64,000 bases of DNA from assembly GCA_032622095.1 (NCBI GenBank), contig CP136069.1, forward strand, positions 70,269,319 to 70,333,318, in the 5' to 3' direction. A program made the translations under genes and the position numbers. A model generated the notes under the pieces. It was given only the letters and a program-made list of their open reading frames with translations. It was not told where the DNA came from and searched no databases. The number at the start of each line of letters is the position of its first letter. The first letter of the stretch is position 1. The DNA is from Siphonodentalium dalli. Taxonomy: Eukaryota > Mollusca > Scaphopoda > Gadilida > Siphonodentaliidae. This document shows, in pieces, positions 23,266 through 33,369 of this stretch.

Positions 23266-24184
23266 GCCTTCATTGAGCCACGAGTGACTCCTGAGATGAG
23301 GATCACATATTATATGATACCCTATCCTACGGAGGATCACATATTGTTTGATATCTACACCCGTGCGCATGGCCTGGAATGGCATATATGTGATTACATA
23401 AGGTGCTACACTCGTCCCTGAATTAAGGATGTTCTTGCCCCACTCTGTTGTCTTTTGAGTATGACACCGGGTACGCTTGTTTTCCACTGATTATCTAACA
23501 ACATATGATTTTATTCTTATAATAGAGACAGAAACACATTAGCTGCGTACAGTGCTATTATGAAAACAAGTTATCGCTCATGCCCTAAATTGTAAACACA
23601 ATCAAGTAAAAGCCCTGTAAAACATGGTATAATAGGCTCTACTCTGCATGGTAAAATATGTTAAAGTCAGGTAAACATGATACTCTGTTAAATCTTGTTT
23701 ATTATCAATGCTTACAAAACATTATCCAACATGGGAGCCTATGTACCAGCAATTTTACTATTTATTGCAGTCAACATTGCAGAGTCCTGCGTGGTTGAAA
23801 TACGTTTTGTTGTGGTAGTGCGTAAGTGTAGACTTAAATCATATCTAAACTGTTACAGGGACAACACACCAAACGTTTGTCTTGAAATAAGACTAAGATT
23901 ATACAATAATTCCCCTTGTATTACTTGTATATTATTGTATGGTATTACTTGTATATTATTGTATGGTATTACTTCACCTCATTCCGAAATCACAGGATGT
24001 GTTATTAGCTGCCACATAACATTAATACTAGATAATGTAGAACCCATGTATACTCTCTCTGACTGGAACCAACCCATATAGAAAAGTACCATCGTTGTGG
24101 CGCCAGGTTTTGAAGTAATTGACGACTTTTGAAGTAAAATTATTTAAAGGGCGTTTTTTTCCCGAGGAAATCTATATTGACTAA

Positions 24185-24575
24185 TACCCCCGTCACAATC
24201 CGCTGCGATGAGGCCGGCGCCGAAAAAGAATCAAAGCGCCAAGCTAAACGCACTAAGGTCTCCAAGAACCGATTGGTGACGCAGTGGACACTGGCTAGGT
24301 CGGGAGAGGGTCCACATGGTCGCCCTTGAGCACCAGAGCGCCGCGCTTATTTTGTGCATGCACGAAACAAGCACAGAGGTTAGGCGCCCTGACCAGGGCG
24401 CAGTACTGTCGACGTGGCAGCGCAAATCGAGCGTCCCGTTGACGTAGCAAGGATGCATACAAGCTACTCGTGGTCGCAGCAAGAGCTCAATCTTGTCCTT
24501 TGCGACTGCAGAAAGCTTACTCAGACTATCACTACGTGCCTCTCCCGTCCACCAATATACATCACCATAGCACAT
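24185..24575. other. GC-rich island in an AT-rich intron
   Basis: This stretch is clearly richer in G+C than its surroundings, with gcgcc, cgcgc and ccgtcc clusters and a gcgccctgaccagggcgc inverted repeat near 24385. A 145-codon minus-strand ORF crosses it (24231-24668) but shows no domain and no splice frame fitting the lectin gene. It may be a transposon or SINE-like insert of different origin. I could not see tRNA-type A and B boxes with confidence. Confidence 0.35.
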
Positions 24576-24723
24576 TACTAGGGACATGCACATTACCAGG
24601 GGTGAGTCCGCAAAAAGGAGAAAGATAACTGACCTTTTTTTCTTAACAGATTCATTTTGCACCCCCACCCAACATCATAGCATTGTAGCAGAACCTTAAT
24701 CATGGTGGTAAAAGTGAACTCAC

Positions 24724-24904
24724 ACTTCGTTGATTATGAACTGTCGGATGTTGTCGTCAGTGAGTTCCACTATATCTCCCCCGCTCTGTACACAGAAGTC
24801 GACTGCAGCTAGCGTGCTCACGTATCCACTGTTGCGCCAGTAACATTTTCCTGTTGTGTTGAATGTGTGTCCAACAGTTTCACATGGCGAGACATATTCG
24901 TCGA
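24724..24904 (-). CDS. Lectin receptor gene: CTLD 4, first-half exon
   Basis: Acceptor gaatcattgcag (exon from 24904, phase 1), donor gtgagt at 24723 (phase 2). It reads DEYVSPCETVGHTFNTTGKC then YWRNSGYVSTLAAVDFC and SGGDIVELTDDNIRQFIINE. This is the N-terminal half of a CTLD: the extra N-terminal Cys, a KCYW strand, A-x-x-x-C in helix 1, GG, and a Q-F helix 2. Joined to 21770-22041 it gives one full domain of about 150 residues. It was not an ORF by itself and was found by reading the reverse strand for the pattern. Confidence 0.85.
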
Positions 24905-25019
24905 CTGCAATGATTCGGTAAGTACGCTAATCCTGTCACAGTGTCGGCGTTTATTACATTATCCGACCCTTATTTACTAACCCCATTCTATATGTATAAT
25001 CTATTATATATTTTGGAAC

Positions 25020-25335
25020 TTCTGTATGTGTGTATGTGTGTATGTATGTGTGTATGTATGTATGTATGTATGTATGTGTGTATGTGTGTATGTATGTACA
25101 TGTATGTATGTATGTATGTGTTATAGACTTCAAAACTGCTCGGCCGACCGAATTTTGTATGCATGCCTACTTTAATCCCGGGAAAAATATGGGCGGGTCC
25201 AATTTCACATGCGACCGTGTCCTTGACATTGACATTGACCTCGTTCATATACGTAATATAGGCAAATTTTCTAGACCTCCCCCGATCCGACTCAAATTTG
25301 GTATGTAGGCCTACTTTGATCCGGAGCGGGTCCAA
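25020..25335. repeat. Microsatellite plus solo copy of the 63 kb tandem repeat
   Basis: (TATG)n/(TGTG)n from 25025 to 25120 is followed by ttatagacttcaaaactgct, cgaccgaatttt, tcccgggaaaaatatgggcg and gcgaccgtgtccttgac. This is the same unit that is tandemly repeated at 63160-64000. A second partial unit is at 25285-25365. The 4-mer repeat also precedes the unit at 63110, so the two travel together. Confidence 0.7.
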
Positions 25336-25694
25336 TTTCCAGTGCGGCCGTGTCCTTGACCTCGCTCATATACGATCATATATGCATGGACCAATCGAAC
25401 AATAGGTTTTTTCTTCTCCTAACACTTTGCAACGTTGTTCCCTAAATAGCCCGGGCGAAGTCTGGCACACCAACTAGTGCAGTGTATATTTACTTGCCAT
25501 ATATTGAACACCAAAATATGTCTCATCAAGTACTTAAATTAAGACCCACCAGATTGGCTTTAAAAAAAAATGAATCCAATAAGTTGAGGAAAAACGTCCA
25601 CCGTCTATAAGTACATGCATGTGTGTGAACGACCCACATGATATCCCGTAGCGCTCACTTGAGTCACATCCCTGGGTTCCAGAGAAGTAAGTGT

Positions 25695-25930
25695 ACCTCA
25701 AATGAATATAACAATAGTATTTTATTATAGGTTACCTGGGAGATGAACAACTTATATTCATTAGAGTTCATAGTACGCGTGCCCCACATGAAAATAACCA
25801 TAGTATTTTATTATATTTTTCATGGGAGATGAACAACTTTTATTCATGAGAGTTCATGGTAAATGCACCCCACATGAATATAACCATAGTATTAAATTAT
25901 ATGTTACCTGGGAGACGAGCAATTATATAT
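25695..25930. repeat. Tandem repeat, ~87 bp unit, about 3 copies
   Basis: Units share atgaatataacaatagtatt, ttacctgggagatgaacaac and agagttcatagta, starting near 25698, 25787 and 25873. Not coding. Intronic to the lectin gene. Confidence 0.6.
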
Positions 25931-26800
25931 GGTATTCCATGATGGCGCAAGCGACGAGGTTGATGGTTCATTTGGGCTGGCTTACGGAGCTGGTTCAAAT
26001 GCGCAACGGGAGGTAACCCGATTCCCCAAGTCTGGACAAGTATTTCAGTTATGTTCTTGGAATGGGTTGTTTTGAAACGCAGTGGAGTGAATTCCCGGCG
26101 AAACTAACATTATGCACGGTCTTTCCTCCTCCCATAAAACTGACAACGTCATGATAATGGCCCAACGATTCAAACTCCACCAAACTCCAATAAACAAAGT
26201 CAGGATCAACAAAAGAGAATGAAGTTATTATATTTGTTTGAATGCCCTAAATGCATTTTTATGCCAAAATAAGTCTATTTTGCGCTTGAAAATTTATTCG
26301 GTAAAACTATTGCCATTTGGAGACCCTGATCTAGAGAAGAATGAAGACGAGGTGATTTTAAAAACTGTCCAAGATATTATAAGAGCCACCACATCTACAG
26401 ACACAGCAAACATTCAAAATAATATGAAGTTGAAAAGAAACGCACCTGAAGGAATTCGATTCTTCCAAATACCGTGCATATCAATCATTGACAATAGCAC
26501 ACAGAGAGGATATATGAAATGATACTAATTTTGACGAATGGTCACCTTAAAACTAATAACAAACTCTTGGGTTAAAGTGGGACTCGCACTAATACAAAAC
26601 TGTCATTTAGGTTGTGTAAATTTCTTATATATATGAATGCACTGTTACCATTCCGCAATATTTTTTATTTAGTGTTGAGGTATTCGACCCATCTATGTGA
26701 CTAACACTTGTCCTCCAATCCAGTCGCAATGTTCTATTAGTAAATAAATATGTTTAAACCAACACAATATCGAGCATAGGTTGGGCTTTTAAATGAACTC
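25931..26800. other. Intron; one anonymous plus-strand ORF
   Basis: The plus-strand frame 26238-26522 (94 codons) reads like ordinary protein in composition, with DEVILKTVQDIIRAT and an FECPKC upstream of it in another frame, but I recognise no family and see no splice context. The rest is AT-rich and without repeats that I could see. Confidence 0.25.
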
Positions 26801-26802
26801 AC

Positions 26803-27041
26803 CTGGCCGCTCGCAGATTGATAGAATGGTGGCGTCCCGATTCAAACAATGAGTATCGTACCACAGCATAGAGCTCCTATCTAAATACACACACCTCCCG
26901 TCACCGTTTGGCTGACCTGGTGCCCATTTCTGATAATCAACGACAGTTTCCCCACACACCCAGTGTGTTCCGTTATGGAAGGGACATATCCATAGGTAAT
27001 CAAACTGCGGCGTCAGCCCACCACCTAATCCACTGTCGAAT
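26803..27041 (-). CDS. Lectin receptor gene: CTLD 3, second-half exon
   Basis: Acceptor caattttcag (exon from 27041, phase 2, joining GNL-FDSGLGGG), donor gtgagt at 26802 (phase 1). Motifs: DYLWICPFHNGTHW, WAPGQPNGDGRCVYL, MLWYDTHC, ILSICERP. The loop tripeptide is QPN followed by GDG, and WYD stands where WND is expected. The Ca site 2 region is partly kept, so sugar binding is possible but its specificity cannot be read. N-glycosylation sequon NGT present. Confidence 0.87.
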
Positions 27042-27289
27042 CTGAAAATTGATTTAAAAGTGTAACCCACACCTACGTGACATGTATATATGCCTCCAAA
27101 CACCATGCAGGGCTCATATTGTATTTGTTTTTATATATTAACTAAATATTGATAATTAATCAACAGATATACTGAAGTCTGATCAGGGCTAGGTCACCAA
27201 TAGTTCCGTCCCGTTATATACTATTCTATAACAGAACGATATATATCATGTACCCTGACAGAAGAAGGTAACGTGATGGTGTGATTTGA

Positions 27290-28486
27290 TACACTCTAAG
27301 AAATAAGGGTTCTTTGTGGTTCTTTGAAGAACTCAAGGGTTCTCTTAAGAACCCATAGGTTCCTCGGTGTCAGAAAAGGTTCTCTGTAATCGATAGGGTT
27401 CGCCGGTGTTTGACTAGGGTTCTTTTGGATGCTGAAGGGTTCATGACCAAACAATAATGCAGTTGTTACATGTACCATGGAGCCGAATTGAGTGATGAAC
27501 ATGAATAAAACATCAACCAGAGAGAAAGGAGGAGTATGTGTTTGTTCGCAGGGTTGGGGAACAGTAATGTATAATAGTAATAGTACTCTACTATATATTT
27601 CGATACTTTCGTGTGTGTGTGTCCTTTATAAACTCGAAAACAGCTCGACCAATTGAGCCAAAACTTGCTATCTAAGGGTAAAAACCACAGGCAGTGCACT
27701 CAGACCATTATAGTTTACGGAATGTCGCGATATACGCAAGAAGAAAACATACTATATTATCATCGTACGCTATTCCATCTGGAGTTCTTATAAAGGTTAT
27801 CTAAAGAACCATGTTGGGATAGATTATGGTTCCCTTAAGAACCATGTTCTGATATATGATAGGTTCTCTGAAGAACTCTCGTGTGATAATCGTAAAATAC
27901 ACATAAATATATGTTAAAGTGCAGACTATTTCACCATCTTCGGGTATTCAAGAATATGAATCACACAAAAATTAAGCGAATTGTATATGGAACGTGTAGG
28001 TATAAGCTGCCTTGTATATATCATTCCCCAAATGCTTCAATATTATGACAATCTATTAGTTATTATAAAACACCTCAAAGTGCACTGAACGTCGCGATAT
28101 ACGCAAGAGCTCAAACATACTATATTATCATCGTACGCTATTCCATCTTACAGGTTCTCTGAAGTTCTCTGTTGGGGTAGATTATGGATCCCTTACGAAC
28201 CCTGTTCTGATATATGAACGGTTTTCTGGAGAAACCTCGTGTGACCCTTATGATTGTGTCCTCCGAAGTACCATCTGGGGTTCTTATAAAGGTTCCCTGA
28301 AGAACCATGTTCATATTATGGTTCCCTTAAGAACCATCTTGGGGTTCTTCTGTTGAACCTTATGATATGGTTCTTCAGTAGAACCTTATGATGGGGTCCT
28401 TCGAAGCACCAAATAAGGTGTTCCTATTGTGACAAGGTGAAGAACCTTTTTGGGTTCTCGGAAGGACTTCTGGTTCTAAGAGTGTA
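27290..28486. mobile_element. TIR element rich in GGTTCTT/AAGAACC
   Basis: Ends TACACTCTAAGAAATAAGG (27290) and ggttctaagagtgTA (ending 28486) are inverted, with TA at both borders. Inside there are many ggttctt...aagaacc units at both ends (27300-27440 and 28150-28470). A direct repeat of about 70 bp containing gtcgcgatatacgcaag and catactatattatcatcgta lies at 27722 and 28087. A hAT-like CAGGGTTGGGG end is nested at 27548, followed by a fragment resembling the 63 kb repeat (27620). No transposase. Confidence 0.55.
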
Positions 28487-28489
28487 TAT

Positions 28490-29125
28490 TGTTTACATAC
28501 GTTTTATGATAGCGCAATCAATCGAAAATCTCTGAAAATATGGCTTTGTTTACTTATAAATATTGTTGCTGTTATATTAAAGGGACCTCTGATATACTCA
28601 TGTTTGATATAATCATACTCGGGAATGGCTGTCCTTTATGTTCATATGTGCAAAACGTCCATTTGACCTTCATGCATGTAATCCGAAGACATACACGCAA
28701 GATTCACTACCGCCCAAGATTATGTGCGTAAAGTTTGTTATAGAAGAGTAACGGAGCGGGACTCGGTAAAAAAACAAACGACATCCCAAGCTGTTATGGA
28801 CCGAGAAGACTTGGTCTAATGCGGGGTCAACTTCATTTTTCCGAAATCCGTATCGGCCTATTAGCCATAGCCGTGCAACATTAACATTAAATTATTATAC
28901 AACTATTTTTGAAGAATTTGAACTATCTGATATTGTCAATTATGAGGCTTATTAATATAATGCTCTTTACAGATAATTTTGACATGAATCCTTGAGTAAT
29001 ATTACAGCTATCTGTCATTTACGATGTATACGGCAAATTACATGTGCAATAGTATTGTATGCAATGGAGTGACTGTAGTGCACTCCTCAAATATATCAGA
29101 ATACTTTATGCATGTACATGTATAC
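28490..29125. other. Intron, nothing recognised
   Basis: AT-rich; the short ORF 28540-28731 has no domain. A weak ctg/cag context precedes the CTLD exon donor at 29129. Confidence 0.4.
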
Positions 29126-29129
29126 TCAC

Positions 29130-29304
29130 AAATTTCCGGCTAAGAAATCAGTTTCATTCTGATCCTGCAGAAAACTAACAGTGCCGCCATGCACGGAACA
29201 GGCCGCCACTGCACCGAATATATCGACAAATTCTGAACTCAGCCAATAGCACTTCCTCGTGAATTTGTTGTAAATAGCGTTGGTTGCCCCGCATGATCCT
29301 GTGC
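29130..29304 (-). CDS. Lectin receptor gene: CTLD 3, first-half exon
   Basis: Acceptor gcacattttag (exon from 29304, phase 1, completing the glycine begun at 33116), donor gtgagt at 29129 (phase 2). Reads GTGSCGATNAIYNKFTRKCY, WLSSEFVDIFGAVAACSVHG and GTVSFLQDQNETDFLAGNL: N-terminal Cys, KCYW, A-x-x-x-C, GG, F-L helix. It joins 26803-27041 in frame. The longer ORF to 29368 includes intron. Confidence 0.87.
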
Positions 29305-29684
29305 CTAAAATGTGCATGGAAACTATTCGATACTTCCTACGATTTAAATGGTAATTTCCATGTTGCATTAGAATTAATTCTGGTAGAGCCTGTCAATAAC
29401 CGCACCACTAATACCCATGCGGTGCACTATAACCTAGATACACCAACAAGACTCGTGCTAACATTTTCAAAGAAATGAAATTTAAACTAACAACAGTTAT
29501 TATAACCACAGCCGACATAAATCAAGGACACACGCAGCACATTGTCCATTGCGTGCCACTATAGCCAGTAAAAAACTACGAATTGATGACGTCACTTGAT
29601 AAATCGACAATAAGAGGTTATGTGCATGCTTTATGTGTGTTTTTTTGTTGTGAACGTTTTCGATCGTTTGACTTCTGCTTTCAG

Positions 29685-30350
29685 ATTTAGTTGAAAACAC
29701 TATACCAGCCGCAATAGGCGTCACTGAGTGCTTGCCGAAACGATGTGTAACTCCTGTTCAGTCAAGTGAACTACAGTTGGGCGGATATGAGTTATTCTTT
29801 AATACAAATCCAAAACGTGGTATAGTGATCTACACCAACACATTGTTAAAAGCAGAGATATGTAATTCCGTTGAAGGATCAGACTTCGATGAGCAAATAT
29901 GGTGCAAATGGAACATTAACGGCACGAATGTGTTGTTGGGTGTATATATCGAAGCCCAAACAGTGACCGCAAACACAAAATCATTAAATGATGTTACGGA
30001 GCAATTCAGTCCAGACAAAAGGTTAACAGGCAACGTGATAATCACTGGCGATTTCAATTTCCTTGATATTCTCTGGAACAACGGAACAACAACATCAACA
30101 GAAGACGAGGATGTTGTGAACGCAACAAAAGAATCCATGTTAGAACAACTTATAACGGAACCGACTCGACACAGAGTCTACTTACCTATATACGTCGAAT
30201 TATCGCCATTTAATGTCGCCCAATCAATGACGTTGTTGCTGGCATCAAAAGTCCACGCACTAGCTGACTGTGGCGTGATTGTACTGTTAGCTTCTACCAT
30301 TCCGTTTGCTAAAATATTGAGCACATGTCGGACTCCTCATCTCGAGTCTA
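29685..30350 (+). pseudogene. LINE endonuclease domain fragment
   Basis: Part of the AP-endonuclease-like domain of a non-LTR retrotransposon (CR1/L2 type by memory). It reads PAAIGVTECLPKR, GGYELFFNTNPKRGIVIYTN, EQIWCKWNINGTNVLLGVY, then VIITGDFNFLDILWNNG with the GDFN motif that holds catalytic Asp/Asn, and ITEPTRHR. After that the frame drifts and the product ends at 30353. No reverse transcriptase follows in the next kilobases, so it is a truncated, decayed copy. It lies in the intron between CTLD 3 and CTLD 2, antisense to the lectin gene. Confidence 0.8.
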
Positions 30351-30448
30351 AATAATTGGATGTTTTAACAATTTGTATAAAGAGGAAACATTATCGAAAC
30401 TCAAGTACCGTGCCAGTGGAATAAACCTCTCATTCAAACACATGTCTA

Positions 30449-32254
30449 ATCCAAGTTTCCTTCGACGTAAATCGGTAGGAACAACAGAGACCTTTAGAAA
30501 AATTCACTATTACGATTACGGATATGATATATTGTCCTAGTAAGGTGGACACCATCATAACTTACATACGATGGTTAATTGGCGAGACGGCATATGCCCC
30601 AATATATTCAGTACACATATATTTGATGGAAAGCAATGTGTGTCTCTTTCAGATAACATGTTCTTATCCGTGTGTTATACACCACACTGATAATGTTAGA
30701 GCGTCCCCAATCAGGACTGATGGCACAGCATCCTTGACAATTCTGCACATAATTAAACTGCGTGGGGTATATCTCGTCTCACATAAGAAACCCGTGCGTA
30801 CAGATCGAATTTTTGGCCGTATACTGGCAGGATATTGTCCATATCTGTAATCGTAATTGTGATTTTGAGAAAGGTCTCGATTACTACATGGTTTACGTCG
30901 AAATACGGTTGCCTTAATCTAAGCGCGTAATTCACTGCTCGTCTAAAATCCCAAAATAATTGCAATGAAATGTCGCAATTATGACAGTAAACCGGTTTAT
31001 TCCATAGAGAATATTTTATTTGTTCTGAACTCCACAAGAGTTACCAACTGAAATTAGTAAATTTAGTGTGAAAAATATAGTTTATCACAATTTTTACATT
31101 ATGTCAAAAGAATACGCACTCATGCACTTGACCTCGCGAACTTTGTAACATTTCGGGTCTTCTCTAGACGTAAACAAACATATCAAATCTGAGGCTAGTC
31201 ATAAGAACACTGTTTAAATAAATGTTTTAATTCATCAAATTAATAGGACACAAAAATAAGGCACAGACTATATTTATTGGATCCGTACAGCAAATATACA
31301 TAGACAAAAAGGGACACATAATAATTCAATAGTGAACATATCTTGTATTCCCGAAAAATCATTTAATATGGAGCACTAAATAAGACCTAAAGTAATCAAT
31401 TTCATATAAATTTGAACGTTGCAACTCAGTTATGCACATATATCAAGATATCACACGAAACCCCTATTACATCATTAAAAAAGCCATTACATACATGTAT
31501 GTCCTTACTTCTCACTAGTTATGAATATATAGGCGCGTGCTTCCGGGCGGCGCGTGCACATTAGTTACATATAACATGGCATCGCGCCAACAAAATGACC
31601 GCGCGTCTTTACATTGATTTAGGTAGATAAATAATATTTCGAAGAGCCGCGCATGACACCAACACCAGACAATGCAACATGATTGCTTTGTTCATTAAAA
31701 GTAAAGTCTTGTCCAACATCGTTGCCCTAACGAAAATAGACACAGAAACAAACAGGCAAATTGGGGGATTATATTTTCTTTCGCCAACCACAGAGCGCAA
31801 TACTGTCGTAAACGTGTGTGAAGCGTCTCAGCCAACGCTGTAAATGTATGTATTTTGCAGCTTCTTTTAAGAATTTTGATTTGTTAAAAAGGTATAACGA
31901 TCTTGTTTGTTTCATGTGATATACAAGATCTTCAACTCGTTAGTCGTTATCTTGGGATATAAAATTGTATTGGTATGCAATCACACAATTACACGGCATA
32001 TAATAAGCGTAATTTAACACAACAGTTAGATTATAACATAACATCGTCACCCTAAGATATCACCCTTGCCGATAAATGTAGCATTATGTATTGATTTATA
32101 CGATAAAGTCGATTAAAATTGAGGAAAATTCCCGCCACAGTCGCCATTGGATCTGGGCGTAAAATATGGAACATTATGGATATCGTACTTCGATGTAAAC
32201 CAGTATTACCCCTACCGATTTCACTATCTGGTTTACGTCGAAGGAAACTTGGAT
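30449..32254. repeat. Widely spaced inverted repeat
   Basis: atccaagtttccttcgacgt (30449) is matched in reverse by acgtcgaaggaaacttggat (ending 32254), with atcggtagg/cctaccgat next to it. A further ggtttacgtcgaaatacggtt at 30889 and cttcgatgtaaaccag at 32188 belong to the same family. The ends of a 1.8 kb element are one reading; several small insertions are another. The interior has no domain. A gagaatactaaccgt segment at 32299 repeats the CTLD 2 exon border at 33103. Confidence 0.35.
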
Positions 32255-32770
32255 CAACACCAGCCCAACCATGCAGGCATTCGAAAATATAGATACGGTT
32301 GAGAATACTAACCGTTTCTCTGACCACCCGATCCACCTTCATGTACATGACTCAGGCCTCAAGCTCAAATATGTTAGGCTAACAGGCAACATTGTATCAA
32401 CGACACTATATAACAATAGCTCTAGCAGAAGTTACGCCGTAAAAGTGAAGTTTAGAAAAGACGCTTACTCCCGTATTCGTCCACAATGTATGTTTATTTT
32501 TAATATTGTTCCAGAGATGTTTCCCGTTGTGGTTTCCATCTCTGGACTTACTTAGTAAACGTGACTTGTATCGAAATAACGCACACAATGAGAGTTATTG
32601 TTATATGTTGTTATTGTTAGCTCTATTAACTGTATACGGTCTGCTCGTAATGACATAGCGGATGCATTGTTAATATTTGTTATCGATAAAAGGCTGCTTG
32701 AAGCTATGACAGAGAGCATAGTGTCAGTTCGTATGTACACCATGCTTCTCTTTCTTCACCAGATAACCCA

Positions 32771-33046
32771 TTAACCCGTTCTATACTAAATTGATTCTCC
32801 CGATTAATTTATAAAAATATACATGGGTATGATCTGTTATTCATTTGGAGGGTTCTTCTGGACAAATTAAAAGACGACAGTGTGACCAAAAGATGATACA
32901 AGTGCAGAATTATATTCCAATTCTTATGTGGGAAATGTTCAGATAATACGTTCAACAAACGACATTTGGTCATCTGATGAACTTACTATTTGAACATTTC
33001 CTAAGACAACAACTCGTCAATGGGTATTTAGTACAGACAGGGTTAA
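32771..33046. mobile_element. piggyBac-like MITE (copy D)
   Basis: 276 bp with TTAA at 32771-32774 and 33043-33046. The terminal repeats TTAACCCGTTCTATACTAAA and ttagtacagacaggGTTAA are inverted. The inner part shares aaatgttcagataata and a gttcaacaaacga...tgatgaac hairpin with copies A-C. It ends 70 bases from the CTLD 2 exon. Confidence 0.75.
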
Positions 33047-33115
33047 ACGTTGTACAGTTTGCAGCAATTAAAATACCCCATCCATTCACCCCACTATAGG
33101 ATTGAGAATACTAAC

Positions 33116-33363
33116 CGTCCCTCTGGCATAGAGCTAGCGCCAGCATTCCTGTGCATACTACTGATGTCCACCCACCAGAGAGCCCGTCAATCATCGCGCA
33201 GTTTGCACCGGTGTTTTTAATGAATTTTGACGCCGGCATTCCACTGCTTGACCAATTGAACCAGACCTGAGTCGAACCATCCTCAGCCATCCAACCAACT
33301 TTATCTCTCTCAATGCCGATCCAAGCTTTTGTCGATAAGTGGTTGATATCAGTTATATTTATT
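33116..33363 (-). CDS. Lectin receptor gene: CTLD 2, second-half exon
   Basis: Acceptor gcttccatcttag (exon from 33363, phase 2), donor gttagt at 33115 (phase 1). Reads INITDINHLSTKAWIGIERD, VGWMAEDGSTQVWFNWSSSG, TGANCAMIDGLSGGW and ALALCQRDG. It has the WIG strand, W-x-x-DGS, an NC-A-I strand and the last Cys, but no EPN/QPD-type triplet; it is probably a non-sugar or atypical binder. It joins in frame to 39536-39716 upstream (KTNA-INITD). Found from reading the reverse strand; it is not a stand-alone ORF. Confidence 0.85.
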
Positions 33364-33369
33364 CTAAGA

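Noticed and set aside
24231-24668. 145-codon minus-strand ORF as an extra lectin exon
   Set aside because: No CTLD motif and no splice sites in the required phases; it overlaps the GC-rich insert.
25030-25308. ORFs of Tyr/Val/Cys/Met repeats
   Set aside because: Translation of a TATG/TGTG microsatellite.
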